A stretch of DNA of 64,000 nucleotides from Pseudomonas sp. MM213 (GCF_020423045.1 NZ_CP081943.1:3348001-3412000), one strand, 5' to 3'; shown: positions 47,550 to 62,492, counted from the stretch's first letter. The notes: a model not told the origin generated them from the sequence alone. Made by a program: numbers and translations.

Positions 47550-49958
47550 ATGAGCACTGATGGTGCTTTGAGTCGAAGCCGTCTATTGCCGACCCTGCTC
47601 GGCATTCTGCTTCTGCTAATGGGCCTGGCCATGCTGGCCGGGGGGATCAAGCTGAGCATGCTCGGCGGCTCGCTGTATTACCTGCTGGCCGGTATCGGCC
47701 TGGCGCTGACCGGCGTGTTGCTGATCCTTGCCCGCCGCGCAGCCTTGGGCCTGTACGCGCTGGTGCTGTTCGCCAGTACCGTTTGGGCCTTGTGGGAAGT
47801 CGGCCTCGACTGGTGGCAACTGGTGCCGCGTCTGGCAATGTTGTTCGCGCTGGGCATCGTCATGTTGCTGCCGTGGTTCCGTCGTCCGCTGCTGCGCGAA
47901 GGCGCTGCACCGAAAGGCACCGGCGCACTGAGCGTGGCCGTGGTGCTCGCGGGCGTGGCCGCACTGGCCAGCCAATTCACCAACCCCGGTGAAATCAAAG
48001 GCCAACTGGACCGCGACAGCGTGCCGGGCATGACCAACACCGCCCCGGCCATGCCCGACGGTGACTGGAACTCCTACGGCCGCAGCGCTCACGGTGACCG
48101 TTACTCGCCACTGGCGCAGATCACCCCGCAGAACGTCAACAAGCTCGTTCCGGCCTGGACCTACCGCACCGGCGACCTGCCGGGGCCGAACGATCCGGGC
48201 GAAACCACCGCTGAAAACACTCCGCTGAAAGCCAACGGCATGCTCTATGTGTGCACGCCGCACAGCCAGGTGATCGCACTGGACCCGGACACCGGCAAGG
48301 AAATCTGGCGTTTCGATCCGAAGCTCTCCACGCAAAACGCGGCGAACTTCAAGGGTTGGGCGCACATGACCTGCCGTGGCGTGACGTATCACGATGACGC
48401 GGCTTACGCCTCCGAGCAGAGCCCGACCGGCAGCGCCAGCGCGCCTGTCGCCAGCGTCTGCCCACGCCGGATCTTCCTGCCGACCGCCGACACCCGACTG
48501 ATCGCCCTGAACGCCGACACCGGCAAGATGTGCGAAGACTTCGGTGACAAAGGCCAGGTCGACCTGCGCGCCAACATCGGTGGTTTCACCGCCGGCGGCT
48601 ACTACTCCACTTCGCCTCCAGCGGTCACCAAGGACCTGGTGGTGATTGGCGGCCACGTCACCGACAACGTCTCCACCGACGAGCCGAGCGGCGTGATCCG
48701 CGCGTTCGACGTGCACACCGGCAAACTGGTGTGGAACTGGGACAGCGGCAATCCGGACGACACCACGCCGATTGCCGAAGGCAAGGTCTACACCCGCAAC
48801 TCGCCGAACATGTGGTCCATGTTCGCCGTCGACGAAAAACTCGGCATGCTGTACCTGCCGATGGGCAACCAGACGCCGGACCAGTTCGGTGGCGCTCGCA
48901 CCCCGGAATCGGAACTGCATGCCGCCGGCCTGACCGCCCTCGACATCGGCACCGGTAAAGTGCGCTGGCACTTCCAGTTCACCCACCATGACCTGTGGGA
49001 CATGGACGTCGGTGGCCAGCCAACCCTGATGGACCTGAAAACCGCAGACGGCGTGAAGCCGGCGGTACTTGCGTCCACCAAGCAAGGCAGCATCTACGTA
49101 CTGGACCGCAGCACCGGCCAGGCGATTGTGCCGATCAACGAAGTGCCAGTTCCGCAAGGGGCTGTCGAAGGTGATCACACCTCGCCGACCCAACCGAAAT
49201 CCGACCTCAACCTGATGCCGCCGCCGCTGCAAGAGCGCGACATGTGGGGCGTGACGCCATTCGACCAACTGATCTGCCGGATCGACTTCAAGTCCATGCG
49301 CTACGACGGCCCGTTCACCCCGCCGTCGCTGCAGGGTTCGATCGTGTATCCAGGCAACTTCGGCGTGTTCGACTGGGGCGGCATCTCGGTTGACCCGGTG
49401 CGTCAGATCGCTTTCGTGAACCCGAGCTACATGGCGTTCAAATCGAAACTGATCCCGGCCGCCGAAATCGCTGCCCAAGGCCCGCGCAAAAGCGAAACCG
49501 AAGGCGTGCAGCCCAACAAAGGCGCGCCGTACGGCGTAGTCCTCGAAGCATTGCTGTCGCCAATGGGCCTGCCGTGCCAGGCTCCGGCATGGGGTTATGT
49601 CGCGGCGGTTGACCTGACCACCGCCAAAGTCCTGTGGAAACACAAGAACGGCACCGTGCGCGACAGCTCGCCGGTTCCGATCCCGCTGAGCATGGGCGTG
49701 CCTAGCCTGGGCGGCACCTTCACCACCGCCGGTGGCGTTGGCTTCCTGAGCGGCACCCTCGACCAGTACCTGCGTGCCTACGACGTGAAAAACGGCAAGC
49801 AACTGTGGGAAGGTCGCCTGCCTGCGGGCGCGCAAACCACACCGATGACCTACACCGGCAAGGACGGCAAGCAATACGTGCTCGTCGTGGCGGGCGGTCA
49901 TGGTTCGCTGGGCACCAAGCAAGGTGACTATGTGATTGCGTACAAACTGTCCGAATAA
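47550..49958 (+). CDS. gcd: membrane-bound PQQ-dependent glucose dehydrogenase
   Basis: An 802-residue quinoprotein. Residues 10-135 hold five membrane helices; the remainder is the periplasmic eight-bladed PQQ domain (WNSYGRSAHGDRYSPLAQI, AWTYRTGDLPG, GKVRWHFQFTHHDLWDMDV, with tryptophan-docking repeats). It oxidises glucose to gluconolactone in the periplasm and passes electrons to ubiquinone, the first step of the direct oxidative pathway in pseudomonads. ATG has GGAGAA upstream. It follows oprB and ends at an intrinsic terminator. Confidence 0.96.
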   Translation: MSTDGALSRSRLLPTLLGILLLLMGLAMLAGGIKLSMLGGSLYYLLAGIGLALTGVLLILARRAALGLYALVLFASTVWALWEVGLDWWQLVPRLAMLFALGIVMLLPWFRRPLLREGAAPKGTGALSVAVVLAGVAALASQFTNPGEIKGQLDRDSVPGMTNTAPAMPDGDWNSYGRSAHGDRYSPLAQITPQNVNKLVPAWTYRTGDLPGPNDPGETTAENTPLKANGMLYVCTPHSQVIALDPDTGKEIWRFDPKLSTQNAANFKGWAHMTCRGVTYHDDAAYASEQSPTGSASAPVASVCPRRIFLPTADTRLIALNADTGKMCEDFGDKGQVDLRANIGGFTAGGYYSTSPPAVTKDLVVIGGHVTDNVSTDEPSGVIRAFDVHTGKLVWNWDSGNPDDTTPIAEGKVYTRNSPNMWSMFAVDEKLGMLYLPMGNQTPDQFGGARTPESELHAAGLTALDIGTGKVRWHFQFTHHDLWDMDVGGQPTLMDLKTADGVKPAVLASTKQGSIYVLDRSTGQAIVPINEVPVPQGAVEGDHTSPTQPKSDLNLMPPPLQERDMWGVTPFDQLICRIDFKSMRYDGPFTPPSLQGSIVYPGNFGVFDWGGISVDPVRQIAFVNPSYMAFKSKLIPAAEIAAQGPRKSETEGVQPNKGAPYGVVLEALLSPMGLPCQAPAWGYVAAVDLTTAKVLWKHKNGTVRDSSPVPIPLSMGVPSLGGTFTTAGGVGFLSGTLDQYLRAYDVKNGKQLWEGRLPAGAQTTPMTYTGKDGKQYVLVVAGGHGSLGTKQGDYVIAYKLSE

Positions 49959-49978
49959 GTTTTAGCGGCGGTTAAAGC

Positions 49979-50012
49979 AAAGGCGACTCCCGTGAGGGGG
50001 TCGCCTTTTTTT
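49979..50012 (+). terminator. intrinsic terminator of gcd
   Basis: Stem AAAGGCGAC ... GTCGCCTTT around TCCCGTGAGGGG, followed by a run of T, twenty bases after the gcd stop. Confidence 0.9.
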
Positions 50013-50020
50013 GTGATCCC

Positions 50021-50113
50021 TTGTAGGAGCCGGCTTGCTGGCGATGGCGGTTTAACATTCAACGTTGATGTTGGCTGATAGAACGCTATCGCCAGCAAGC
50101 CGGCTCCTACAAG
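50021..50113. repeat. REPIN
   Basis: Inverted REP pair (TTGTAGGAGCCGGCTTGCTGG ... GCCGGCTCCTACAA) between two terminators. Confidence 0.9.
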
Positions 50114-50142
50114 GGTGGTGTAGGTCCGTTGAATTGTGGGCA

Positions 50143-50171
50143 ACAAAAAACCCGCCGTAGCGGGTTTTTCA
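50143..50171. terminator. bidirectional intrinsic terminator
   Basis: AAAAAACCCGC-CGTA-GCGGGTTTTT, with A and T runs on both sides; serves the minus-strand YqfO/purL transcript and can also stop read-through from gcd. Confidence 0.9.
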
Positions 50172-50188
50172 TTACAGCGGTCAGCGGA

Positions 50189-50500
50189 TCAGAAATCCTC
50201 CAGCCGCCACACTTCATAAGCCGGTGTCTCGTAGGGATGGCTCTGTTTCAAAGCCGCCACCACCGAACGGATCAACTCATCCGCCACCACCAGCTCAACT
50301 TTCCATTCCTCAACCTGTTCGACCTGCCCTGCTTCGCCAATGAACGGCTGACTGCCCTCCATTGGACGAAACTGACCCAGGCCCAACACCTGCCATGCGC
50401 AGTGCTCGTAAGCACCGATCCGCCCGCCACCGGCAGCGAACACAGCGCTTTTGACCACTTCGACATGGCTGGCTGGAACAAAGAAGCTGAGCTTGTACAC
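50189..50500 (-). CDS. YqfO/NIF3-related small protein
   Basis: A 103-residue protein resembling the CutA-like inserted domain of NIF3/YqfO proteins: YKLSFFVPASHVEVVKSAVF, GGGRIGAYEHCAWQ and HPYETPAYEVW are its conserved stretches. Function is unknown. The GTG at 50500 is used because the domain begins there; it is five bases after the purL stop at 50506, so it is co-transcribed with purL. Confidence 0.82.
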   Translation of the reverse strand: MYKLSFFVPASHVEVVKSAVFAAGGGRIGAYEHCAWQVLGLGQFRPMEGSQPFIGEAGQVEQVEEWKVELVVADELIRSVVAALKQSHPYETPAYEVWRLEDF

Positions 50501-50505
50501 GGCGC

Positions 50506-53500
50506 TTAGTTCACCCACACGCGAGCGTTACGGAACATGCGCATCCATGGCGCGTCTTCGTTCCAGTCTTCCGAGCGCCACGAGTTCTGCACGGCGCGGA
50601 ACACACGTTCCGGGTGCGGCATCATGATCGTCACGCGACCGTCGCGGCTGGTCAAACCGGTGATCCCGCGCGGCGAGCCGTTCGGGTTGGCCGGGTACTT
50701 CTCGGTGACCTTGCCATGGTTGTCGACGAAACGCATCGCCACGCAACCCGACAGATCGGCTTCCAGCAACGCTTCTTCACTGGAGAACTCGGCATGACCT
50801 TCACCGTGTGCGATGGCGATCGGCATGCGCGAACCGGCCATGCCTTGCAGGAAGATCGAGTTCGACTCCTGGACCTGAACCATCGCCACACGGGCTTCGA
50901 ACTGCTCGGAACGGTTACGCACGAAGTGCGGCCAGAACTCGCTGCCCGGGATCAGCTCGTGCAGGTTGGACATCATCTGGCAACCGTTGCACACGCCAAG
51001 GGTGAAGCTGTCGCTACGTTCGAAGAAACCCTGGAACGCATCGCGGGCGCGGCTGTTGAACAGCGCGGACTTGGCCCAGCCTTCACCGGCGCCCAGTACG
51101 TCGCCGTAGGAGAAGCCGCCGCAAGCGACCATGCCCTTGAAGTCGTTCAGGTCGACACGGCCGGCCAGAATGTCGCTCATGTGCACGTCGATTGCGTTGA
51201 AACCGGCGCGGTCGAACGCGGCCGCCATTTCCACCTGACCGTTGACGCCCTGCTCACGCAGCACGGCAACCTGTGGGCGGATGTTTTTCTTGATGTAAGG
51301 CGCGGCGACGTCCTGGTTGACGTCGTAGCTCAGCTTGACGCTCAGGCCCGGGTTGTCTTCTTCCAGCAGCACGTCGAACTCTTGCTCGGCGCAGTCGGCG
51401 TTATCACGCAGACGCTGGATCTGGTAGCTGGTTTCAGCCCATGTACGCTGCAGCAGACGACGCTGACCTTCGAACACGGTTTCGCCGTTGAAGGTGATGC
51501 TGATCTCGCCGTTGTTCATCGGCTGACCGATCACCGACACGCACTCGCCCAGACCGGCAGCGCTGAACTGCGCGAGGATGTCCGGGGTCGCGTCCTGGCG
51601 AACCTGGATCACGGCGCCCAGTTCTTCGTTGAACAGGATCGCGGCGATGTCGGCGGAGGTTTCCGCCAGACCGTCGAGGTTCAGGCTCAGGCCGCAGTGA
51701 CCGGCGAAGGCCATTTCCACGGCGCTGGTCAGCAGACCACCGTCGGAACGGTCGTGGTAGGCCAGCAGGTGACCGTCGGCATTGAGGCCCTGGATCACCG
51801 CGAAGAAGGCTTTCAGGTCTTCGGCATCATCGACGTCCGGCGCTTGCGAGCCGAGCTTGCCGTGAACCTGGGCCAGGATCGAGGCGCCCATGCGGTTCTG
51901 ACCACGGCCCAGATCGATCAGGATCAGGTCGGTGGTGCCCTTGTCCATGCGCAGTTCCGGGGTCAGGGTCTGACGGATGTCAGCCACTGGCGCGAAACCG
52001 GTCACGATCAGGGACATTGGCGAGGTGACGGTCTTGTCTTCGCCGTTGTCGCTCCAGCGCGTGGCCATGGACATGGAGTCCTTGCCCACCGGAATGGTGA
52101 TGCCCAGCTCAGGGCACAGTTCCATGCCGACCGCTTTCACGGTGTCGTACAGACGCGCGTCTTCACCCGGGTGACCGGCTGCGGACATCCAGTTCGCCGA
52201 CAACTTGATGTCGGAGATCTTGTTGATGCGCGAAGCGGCGATGTTGGTCAGGGTTTCGCCGATGGCCATGCGGCCCGACGCCGGAGCGTCCAGCAGAGCC
52301 AGCGGAGTGCGCTCGCCCATGGCCATGGCTTCACCGGTGTAGACGTCGAAGCTGGTGGCGGTGACGGCAACGTCGGCCACCGGAACCTGCCACGGGCCGA
52401 CCATTTGGTCACGGGCCACGAGGCCGGTGATGGTGCGGTCGCCGATGGTGATCAGGAAGCTTTTGCTCGCCACGGCCGGGTGATGCAGAACGCGCTCGAC
52501 GCAGTCTGCAATCTCCAGCGTCGACGGATCGAAGTCGTCGCCCAGCTCGTTTTCACGAACGGCCGAACGGTGCATGCGCGGGGCTTTGCCCAGCAGCACT
52601 TCCAGCGGCATGTCCACCGGGCTGTTGCCGAAGTGGCTGTCGGTGACCGTCAGTTGCGGCTCGGCAGTGGCTTCGCCGACCACGGCGAACGGGCAACGCT
52701 CGCGCTCGCAGATCGCCTGGAAACGTTCGAAGTCAGCAGGGCCGACGGCCAGAACGTAGCGTTCCTGGGATTCGTTACTCCAGATTTCGTGCGGGGCCAT
52801 GCCCGGCTCGTCGTTTGGAATGTTGCGCAGTTCGAAGCGGCCACCACGGTTGCCGTCGTTGACCAGTTCCGGGAAGGCGTTGGACAGACCGCCCGCACCC
52901 ACGTCGTGGATGAAGCTGATCGGGTTCTTGTCACCCAGTTGCCAGCAACGGTCGATGACTTCCTGGCAGCGACGTTCCATTTCCGGGTTTTCGCGCTGTA
53001 CGGACGCGAAGTCCAGGTCAGCCGAGCTGGTGCCGGTGGCCATGGAGGAAGCAGCGCCGCCGCCCAGACCGATCAGCATCGCCGGGCCGCCGAGCACGAT
53101 CAGCTTGGAGCCGACGGTGATCTCGCCTTTCTGTACGTGTTCGGCACGGATGTTACCCATGCCGCCGGCCAGCATGATCGGCTTGTGGTAACCGCGAACT
53201 TCGTCGCCACGCGGGGTGGTGATCGACTGTTCGAAGGTACGGAAGTAACCGGTCAGGGCCGGACGACCGAATTCGTTGTTGAACGCGGCGCCACCCAGTG
53301 GGCCTTCGATCATGATGTCCAGCGCGGTGACGATGCGCTCAGGCTTGCCGTACGGCACTTCCCACGGCTGTTCGAAGCCAGGGATCTGCAGGTTCGACAC
53401 GGTGAAACCGGTCAGGCCGGCCTTTGGCTTGGCGCCACGACCGGTAGCGCCTTCGTCGCGGATCTCGCCACCGGAACCGGTGGACGCACCCGGGAACGGG

Positions 53501-54402
53501 GCAATCGCGGTCGGGTGGTTGTGCGTTTCGACTTTCATCAAAATGTGCACCGGCTCCTGTACCGCGCCGTACTGGCGGGTTTCAGGGTCCGGGAAGAAAC
53601 GGCCGGCAACGTTACCGACGATCACCGAAGCGTTGTCCTTATAAGCGGACAGAACGCCTTCGCTGTGCATCTGGTAAGTGTTCTTGATCATGCCGAACAG
53701 GCTTTTTTCCTGGCTCTGACCGTCGATGTCCCAACTGGCGTTGAAGATCTTGTGACGGCAGTGCTCGGAGTTCGCCTGGGCGAACATCATCAGTTCGATG
53801 TCGTGCGGGTTGCGCTTCAAGCCGAGGAAGGCGTTGACCAGGTAGTCGATCTCGTCTTCGGCCAGGGCCAGGCCCAGCTCGGTGTTGGCTTTTTCCAGCG
53901 CGGCGCGGCCGCCACCCAACACGTCGATCGCGGTCAGCGGCTTCGGTTCGGCGTGGCTGAACAGGCCGGCGGCCTGTTCAAGGTTGGCGAGGACGATCTG
54001 GGTCATGCGGTCATGCAGCACATCGGAGATCAGCTGCGCTTCGGCGTCGCTGAACTGGCCGGCGACGTAGAACGCGATACCGCGCTCCAGGCGCTGGATC
54101 TTGCTCAGGCCGCAATTGCGAGCGATGTCGCTGGCCTTGCTGGACCACGGCGAGATGGTGCCGAAACGCGGCAACACCAGGAACAGGCGACCGGTCGGTT
54201 CTTGAACCGGTACGCTTGGACCGTACTTCAGAAGGCGCGCGAGCACCTGCTGTTCGTCGCCGGTCAGGACGCCGGTAACTTCGGCGAAGTGAGCGAATTC
54301 AGCATACAAGCCGCTGACAGCCGAAACCTTCTGGCTCAGTTGCTCAAGGAGTTTGCTGTGGCGAAAGGCAGAAAGGGCAGGAGCGCCGCGCAGGATCAAC
54401 AT
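50506..54402 (-). CDS. purL: phosphoribosylformylglycinamidine synthase
   Basis: A 1298-residue single-chain FGAM synthase, the normal length for proteobacteria. It converts FGAR, glutamine and ATP to FGAM in purine synthesis. Order of parts: N-terminal PurS-like region, two PurM-like halves ([31 protein letters not shown]), and a glutamine amidotransferase with nucleophile Cys in [15 protein letters not shown] and the His-Glu pair in AHGEGHAEF. It diverges from mltF and is followed by the YqfO-like gene. Confidence 0.97.
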   Translation of the reverse strand: MLILRGAPALSAFRHSKLLEQLSQKVSAVSGLYAEFAHFAEVTGVLTGDEQQVLARLLKYGPSVPVQEPTGRLFLVLPRFGTISPWSSKASDIARNCGLSKIQRLERGIAFYVAGQFSDAEAQLISDVLHDRMTQIVLANLEQAAGLFSHAEPKPLTAIDVLGGGRAALEKANTELGLALAEDEIDYLVNAFLGLKRNPHDIELMMFAQANSEHCRHKIFNASWDIDGQSQEKSLFGMIKNTYQMHSEGVLSAYKDNASVIVGNVAGRFFPDPETRQYGAVQEPVHILMKVETHNHPTAIAPFPGASTGSGGEIRDEGATGRGAKPKAGLTGFTVSNLQIPGFEQPWEVPYGKPERIVTALDIMIEGPLGGAAFNNEFGRPALTGYFRTFEQSITTPRGDEVRGYHKPIMLAGGMGNIRAEHVQKGEITVGSKLIVLGGPAMLIGLGGGAASSMATGTSSADLDFASVQRENPEMERRCQEVIDRCWQLGDKNPISFIHDVGAGGLSNAFPELVNDGNRGGRFELRNIPNDEPGMAPHEIWSNESQERYVLAVGPADFERFQAICERERCPFAVVGEATAEPQLTVTDSHFGNSPVDMPLEVLLGKAPRMHRSAVRENELGDDFDPSTLEIADCVERVLHHPAVASKSFLITIGDRTITGLVARDQMVGPWQVPVADVAVTATSFDVYTGEAMAMGERTPLALLDAPASGRMAIGETLTNIAASRINKISDIKLSANWMSAAGHPGEDARLYDTVKAVGMELCPELGITIPVGKDSMSMATRWSDNGEDKTVTSPMSLIVTGFAPVADIRQTLTPELRMDKGTTDLILIDLGRGQNRMGASILAQVHGKLGSQAPDVDDAEDLKAFFAVIQGLNADGHLLAYHDRSDGGLLTSAVEMAFAGHCGLSLNLDGLAETSADIAAILFNEELGAVIQVRQDATPDILAQFSAAGLGECVSVIGQPMNNGEISITFNGETVFEGQRRLLQRTWAETSYQIQRLRDNADCAEQEFDVLLEEDNPGLSVKLSYDVNQDVAAPYIKKNIRPQVAVLREQGVNGQVEMAAAFDRAGFNAIDVHMSDILAGRVDLNDFKGMVACGGFSYGDVLGAGEGWAKSALFNSRARDAFQGFFERSDSFTLGVCNGCQMMSNLHELIPGSEFWPHFVRNRSEQFEARVAMVQVQESNSIFLQGMAGSRMPIAIAHGEGHAEFSSEEALLEADLSGCVAMRFVDNHGKVTEKYPANPNGSPRGITGLTSRDGRVTIMMPHPERVFRAVQNSWRSEDWNEDAPWMRMFRNARVWVN

Positions 54403-54451
54403 CTTCGGGACAGCCTCGGGAAGGGGTGTGCTTTGAGGCCGTGCATTCTAG

Positions 54452-56137
<1,686 letters not shown>

Positions 56138-56157
56138 ATTTGTGTTGCTTTTGAGGA

Positions 56158-56270
56158 CGCCTTCGCGGGCAAGTCGGATCGCCGCACCGCTCGCTCCTAC
56201 AGGTCCGTGTTGTGCCGCAATTTTGCGTATGGCACCGCCCCTGTAGGAGCGAGGCTTGCCCGCGAAGGCA
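56158..56270. repeat. degraded and outward-facing REP pair
   Basis: A reverse REP with 14 foreign bases inside its arm (CTTCGCGGGCAAGTCGGATC ... CTCGCTCCTACAG) at 56158-56203, then a forward one (CTGTAGGAGCGAGGCTTGCC) at 56241-56270. Between mltF and pdxJ ends. Confidence 0.75.
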
Positions 56271-56281
56271 GCACCTCCGAC

Positions 56282-57028
56282 TTAGCCCTTCAACGCTGCG
56301 GCCAGGATCAACGCCTTCATTTCAGACACCGCCGACTTGAACCCGACAAACAACGCATGCGCCACCAGCGCATGGCCGATGTTCAGTTCGTTGATGCCCT
56401 TGATCGCCGCGACCGCTTCGACGTTGTGATAGTGCAAACCGTGACCGGCGTTGACGATCAAACCCTGCGCCAGACCAAATGCCACGCCATCGGCCACGCG
56501 CTTGAGCTCTTCAGCCACGTCGGTTGGTGTCTCGGCATCGGCATAACGACCGGTGTGCAATTCAATCGCCGGAGCACCGACACGACGGGACGCTTCGATC
56601 TGCCGCTCGTCCGCATCGATGAACAGCGACACTTCGCAACCGATCTTCGCCAGGCGATCCACTGCCGCCTTGATCCGCGCTTCCTGCCCCGCTACGTCCA
56701 GACCGCCTTCGGTGGTCAGTTCCTGGCGGGTTTCCGGCACCAGGCAAATGTGCGCCGGACGGATGCGCTCGGCGAACACCATCATTTCTTCGGTGACGCC
56801 CATTTCGAAGTTCATGCGGGTTTGCAGCACATCCTTGAGCACCAGCACGTCACGTTCCTGAATGTGCCGACGGTCTTCGCGAAGGTGCACGGTGATGCCG
56901 TCAGCGCCCGCCTCTTCCGCGTCCAGTGCGGCCTTGACCGGATCGGGATAGCGAGTGCCCCGGGCCTGGCGCAGGGTGGCAACGTGGTCGATGTTCACGC
57001 CAAGAAGAATGCGATTGCTGGTGGTCAC
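56282..57028 (-). CDS. pdxJ: pyridoxine 5'-phosphate synthase
   Basis: A 248-residue barrel enzyme forming pyridoxine 5'-phosphate from 3-amino-2-oxopropyl phosphate and deoxyxylulose 5-phosphate, the last ring-closing step of vitamin B6 synthesis. Conserved runs: [32 protein letters not shown] and HGLHYHNV. The GTG at 57028 is chosen (GGAGCG upstream); an upstream GTG in the same frame adds 14 non-conserved residues. Ends the rnc-era-recO-pdxJ series. Confidence 0.96.
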   Translation of the reverse strand: MTTSNRILLGVNIDHVATLRQARGTRYPDPVKAALDAEEAGADGITVHLREDRRHIQERDVLVLKDVLQTRMNFEMGVTEEMMVFAERIRPAHICLVPETRQELTTEGGLDVAGQEARIKAAVDRLAKIGCEVSLFIDADERQIEASRRVGAPAIELHTGRYADAETPTDVAEELKRVADGVAFGLAQGLIVNAGHGLHYHNVEAVAAIKGINELNIGHALVAHALFVGFKSAVSEMKALILAAALKG

Positions 57029-57117
57029 GGAAGCGCTCCTGAATTTAAAGATTCGGCGCACAGCATACACGGGGCAACAGGGTCTGTTGATCCTTGGTGG
57101 GAGCGAAGATCAAGACC

Positions 57118-57801
57118 CTACGGCTTTCGAAACAACTCTCGGGAAACCAGGGGACGACCGCCCAGGTGAACGGCCAATGCCTGGCGCATCAAACGCTTGG
57201 CGGCGGACAACGCGCCGGGGGCCGACCAGTCGGCGTCGGCCATGGCCAGCAACTCGGTGCCGTTGAACAGACCGGGTTGCAGCAGGTAGACCCGTTCCAG
57301 GCCGGCATCCACCTGTAGACGATACAGGCCGTCCGGCGCGACGGGTTCGCCGTGGATGTCGGTGTTCAGCGCGAAGCCGTAACCGAGATCGTCGAGCAAG
57401 CGCCATTCGAAGGAACGCAGCAGCGGCTCCAGCGGGCGGCCTTCGGCCAGCGCAAGCAAAGTCGCGGCGTAGTGATCGAAGACAGCGGGATGGGGATCTT
57501 CTGATGGCAACAGGCGAATCAACAGCTCATTGAGGTAAAGCCCGCTGAACAGCGCCTCACCGATGAGCCATGTCGACGTACCGGCACTTTCCATGCGCCC
57601 GACATTCTTCAGTTCGCCCCGCCCCCGGAACTCGACTTCCAGCGGCACGAACGGCCGCGCCAACGTCCCGGCCTTGCCCCGCGCACTGCGCAACACCGCC
57701 CGCAGCCGACCTTGCGGCGTGAGGAAATCCACCAGTGCGCTGTTTTCGCGGTAGGCGCGGGAGTGGAGGACGTAGGCGGGTTGGCCGATGGGCTGGGACA
57801 T
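57118..57801 (-). CDS. recO: DNA repair protein RecO
   Basis: A 227-residue protein with the N-terminal OB-fold ([35 protein letters not shown]) and helical C-terminus of RecO. It helps RecR load RecA onto SSB-coated single strands. ATG at 57801 is the conserved start. It lies between era and pdxJ but a REPIN separates it from era. Confidence 0.95.
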   Translation of the reverse strand: MSQPIGQPAYVLHSRAYRENSALVDFLTPQGRLRAVLRSARGKAGTLARPFVPLEVEFRGRGELKNVGRMESAGTSTWLIGEALFSGLYLNELLIRLLPSEDPHPAVFDHYAATLLALAEGRPLEPLLRSFEWRLLDDLGYGFALNTDIHGEPVAPDGLYRLQVDAGLERVYLLQPGLFNGTELLAMADADWSAPGALSAAKRLMRQALAVHLGGRPLVSRELFRKP

Positions 57802-57847
57802 GGAGCTCTCAATGACGGATCGCGATTTTACTAACACCCCAAAACCA

Positions 57848-57939
57848 CTGTGGGAGCGAGCCTGCTCGCGATGAGGGACTGACATTCAACAAAATTGTTG
57901 ACTGACAGACCGCTATCGCGAGCAGGCTCGCTCCCACAG
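57848..57939. repeat. REPIN, GTGGGAGC subtype
   Basis: Inverted REP pair beginning CTGTGGGAGCGAGCCTGCTCGCGAT and ending GCTCGCTCCCACAG; it uses GTGGGAGC in place of GTAGGAGC. Located between era and recO, inside the operon. Confidence 0.88.
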
Positions 57940-57960
57940 TTTTATCACCTGGGCTCAGGT

Positions 57961-58863
57961 TTACAGGTCGCCGTAACCCAGCGAACGCAATGCGCGCTCA
58001 TCGTCGGACCAGCCGCCTTTCACTTTGACCCAGAGGTTGAGCATGATCTTGGAGTCGAACAGCAGCTCCATGTCCTTGCGCGCCTCGGTGCCGATGCGCT
58101 TGATACGCTCGCCCTTGTCGCCAATGATGATTTTCTTCTGGCCGTCACGTTCGACGAGGATCAACGCATGAATGTGCAGGGTTTTCCCCTGCTGCTTGAA
58201 CTCTTCGATTTCCACGGTGATCTGGTACGGCAGCTCGGCGCCCAGCTGACGCATGATTTTCTCACGCACCAGCTCAGCGGCGAGGAAGCGGCTGCTGCGG
58301 TCGGTGATCTGGTCTTCCGGGAAGAAGTGATCGTTTTCCGGCAGGTGCTCGGCGATCACTCGCTCCAGCGTGTCGAGGTTATGCCCGTGCTGGGCCGAGA
58401 TCGGCATGATCTGCGCGTTCGGCAGCTGTTCCTGCAACCAGGTCAGGTGCGGCATCAGCTCGGCTTTGTCTTCGATGCGGTCGGTCTTGTTCAACGCCAC
58501 GATCAGCGGGCCGGTCACGTACTGGACGCGCTCGAGCACCATCTGGTCTTCGTCGGTCCACTTGGTGCGATCCACCACGAAGATCACCACGTCGACGTCT
58601 TTCAACGCCGCCGAAGCGGTCTTGTTCATGTAGCGGTTCAAGGCCTTTTCGCCGCCCTTGTGCATGCCCGGGGTGTCGACGTAGATCGCCTGGACGGCGC
58701 CTTCGGTCTTGATGCCCAGCATGTTGTGGCGGGTGGTCTGAGGCTTGCGCGAAGTGATCGCCAGCTTCTGGCCGAGGATGTGGTTCAGCAGCGTGGACTT
58801 GCCCACGTTGGGACGGCCGACGATGGCAACATAGCCACAGCGTGTTGCGGTTGAATCAGTCAT
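57961..58863 (-). CDS. era: GTPase Era
   Basis: A 300-residue GTPase: G1 [10 protein letters not shown]3 DTPGMH and G4 NKTD in the first 130 residues, then the KH RNA-binding domain ([20 protein letters not shown]). It binds 16S rRNA 3' end and assists 30S assembly. ATG at 58863 overlaps the rnc stop by eight bases. Confidence 0.96.
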   Translation of the reverse strand: MTDSTATRCGYVAIVGRPNVGKSTLLNHILGQKLAITSRKPQTTRHNMLGIKTEGAVQAIYVDTPGMHKGGEKALNRYMNKTASAALKDVDVVIFVVDRTKWTDEDQMVLERVQYVTGPLIVALNKTDRIEDKAELMPHLTWLQEQLPNAQIMPISAQHGHNLDTLERVIAEHLPENDHFFPEDQITDRSSRFLAAELVREKIMRQLGAELPYQITVEIEEFKQQGKTLHIHALILVERDGQKKIIIGDKGERIKRIGTEARKDMELLFDSKIMLNLWVKVKGGWSDDERALRSLGYGDL

Positions 58864-59545
58864 TGCCATTCTCCACACCCAGGGCTATCAGTGCTGCGGC
58901 GGCCGCTACCTGTTCGGCAATACGACGACTCACACCCTGACCTCGGCTTTTTTCATTCAGTAAGGTGATTTCGCATTCGACGAAGAACGTCCGGCAATGC
59001 GGCTCACCCTGGATATCCACCACTTCGTAACGCGGCAGCTCACAACCACGGGACTGCAGGAATTCCTGCAGGCGGGTTTTTGGATCTTTGTTGGTGTCGA
59101 CCAGTGTCAGGCCTTCGAACTCGCCGGCCAGCCAGGCCAGCACGCGTTCGCGCGCCACGTCCATGCCGGCGTCCAGGTAGATCGCACCGATCAGCGCTTC
59201 CAGGGCATCGGCCAGAATCGACTCGCGACGGAAACCGCCGCTTTTCAACTCGCCGGAACCCAGACGCAAGTAATCGCCCAGATCGAAACCGCGGGCCAGT
59301 ACAGCCAGAGTCTCACCTTTCACCAGACGTGCGCGCAAACGCGACAACTGGCCTTCGCGGGCCAGCGGGAAGCGATCGAACAGCGCCTCGCCAGCGACGA
59401 AGTTGAGGATGGCATCACCGAGGAATTCCAGGCGTTCGTTGTTGCGCCCGGCAAAGCTGCGGTGAGTCAGGGCCAGGACCATCAGTTCCTGATCCTTGAA
59501 GGTGTAGCCGAGCTGACGCTCTAGACGGCTTAAGGAGACGCTCAC
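58856..59545 (-). CDS. rnc: ribonuclease III
   Basis: A 229-residue double-strand RNA endonuclease: the signature [14 protein letters not shown] with metal-binding Glu/Asp residues at about 36-46, an endonuclease domain to 150, and a C-terminal dsRNA-binding domain ([14 protein letters not shown]). It processes rRNA precursors and some messages. GTG start at 59545, with AAACC- rather than a good ribosome site before it. Directly upstream is a 184-bp gap to lepB. Confidence 0.96.
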   Translation of the reverse strand: MSVSLSRLERQLGYTFKDQELMVLALTHRSFAGRNNERLEFLGDAILNFVAGEALFDRFPLAREGQLSRLRARLVKGETLAVLARGFDLGDYLRLGSGELKSGGFRRESILADALEALIGAIYLDAGMDVARERVLAWLAGEFEGLTLVDTNKDPKTRLQEFLQSRGCELPRYEVVDIQGEPHCRTFFVECEITLLNEKSRGQGVSRRIAEQVAAAAALIALGVENGND

Positions 59546-59729
59546 GGTTTACCCACGCTGAGTTCGTGGCTGGATTCCACCGCCATCGCCGTGGTGCGGC
59601 GCAGGCTTGGGACAATTAACGCTGTGTTCAAAAATTACGTCCTGAATATCATTGTTTTCATGCATCTGGCGCCGATTGTGGCAGTTCCAGAAATGCATTC
59701 GGCGCTGTGTTCAACAGCGCCGTGTGTGA
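59546..59729. other. gap where DUF4845 gene would be expected
   Basis: In P. aeruginosa a small hypothetical protein gene (PA0769) lies between lepB and rnc. Here only 184 bp are present, with a stem GGCGCTGT/ACAGCGCC (59701-59721) after lepB and no open frame of the expected kind. Confidence 0.6.
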
Positions 59730-60584
59730 TTACTTGATCAGGCCAACCCGCGAGAAATTCGGCAGGTGACTGAGTTTGGGTTCCGGCCAGCTCATCCAGA
59801 CTGCGAAGGCCTTGCCGACGATATTCTTGTCGGGAACCATGCCCAGCAGATCCTTGGGAATAGTCGGATCATCCCAGTAACGACTGTCGTTCGAGTTGTC
59901 GCGGTTGTCGCCCATCATGAAGTAGTGCCCGGCAGGCACGGTCCACGTATGGTCAGGCGATGCGCGATAACGGCTCATTTCCTTGCGGATCAAGTGCTCG
60001 GCGGCGCCGAGTTTTTCCTTGTAGAGCTCGGCGCTGCCCAGCGTGCCCGGCTCGGAGCCGACCAGTTGCTCGGCAATCGACTCGCCGTTGACGAACAGGC
60101 GCTTGTCGGCGGTGTAGCGAACCTGGTCACCCGGCAGGCCGACCACACGCTTGATGTAGTTGACGTTCGGATCACTCGGGTAACGGAACACCATCACATC
60201 GCCGCGCTGCGGATCACCGACATCGATGACTTTCTTGTCGATCACCGGCAGGCGGATCCCGTAGGAAAACTTGCTCACCAGAATGAAGTCGCCGACATCC
60301 AGCGTCGGTTTCATCGAGCCGGAAGGAATCTGGAACGGCTCCACCAGGAACGAACGCAGGACCAGCACGATGAACAACACCGGGAAGAACGACTTGCCGT
60401 ATTCGACCAGCAGCGGCTCTTTGTTCAGCTTCTCGACCACCACCACATCCGGCTGGCTGACGCTGCCCTGATAGGAGGCGATGGCGGCACGCCGACGCGG
60501 CGCCAGGAAAACCAGATCAAGCAACGCCAACAGGCCGCAGACGAACACGGCGATGACCAGCAACAGCGGGAAATTTAGTGACAT
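59730..60584 (-). CDS. lepB: signal peptidase I
   Basis: A 284-residue inner-membrane protease that removes signal peptides from exported proteins. Two N-terminal membrane segments (about 5-27 and 62-80) precede the catalytic Ser in IPSGSMKPTLDVGDF and the catalytic Lys in YIKRVVGLPGD. The MGDNRDNSNDSRYW box is also clear. Five bases separate it from the lepA stop. Confidence 0.96.
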   Translation of the reverse strand: MSLNFPLLLVIAVFVCGLLALLDLVFLAPRRRAAIASYQGSVSQPDVVVVEKLNKEPLLVEYGKSFFPVLFIVLVLRSFLVEPFQIPSGSMKPTLDVGDFILVSKFSYGIRLPVIDKKVIDVGDPQRGDVMVFRYPSDPNVNYIKRVVGLPGDQVRYTADKRLFVNGESIAEQLVGSEPGTLGSAELYKEKLGAAEHLIRKEMSRYRASPDHTWTVPAGHYFMMGDNRDNSNDSRYWDDPTIPKDLLGMVPDKNIVGKAFAVWMSWPEPKLSHLPNFSRVGLIK

Positions 60585-60589
60585 AGGAC

Positions 60590-62389
<1,800 letters not shown>

Positions 62390-62492
62390 GGATCAACACT
62401 CAAAAAGGCTGCAGGCATGGCCCGCCGAAAAATAGCCGGGAATTGTACCTGATCCACGGCGCAAGCGTCACGTTCGCAGGTCAGACGGCACC

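Noticed and set aside
59415..59615. small frame before rnc as the missing DUF4845 protein
   Set aside because: It overlaps rnc in another frame and lacks the hydrophobic N-terminal segment expected of that family.
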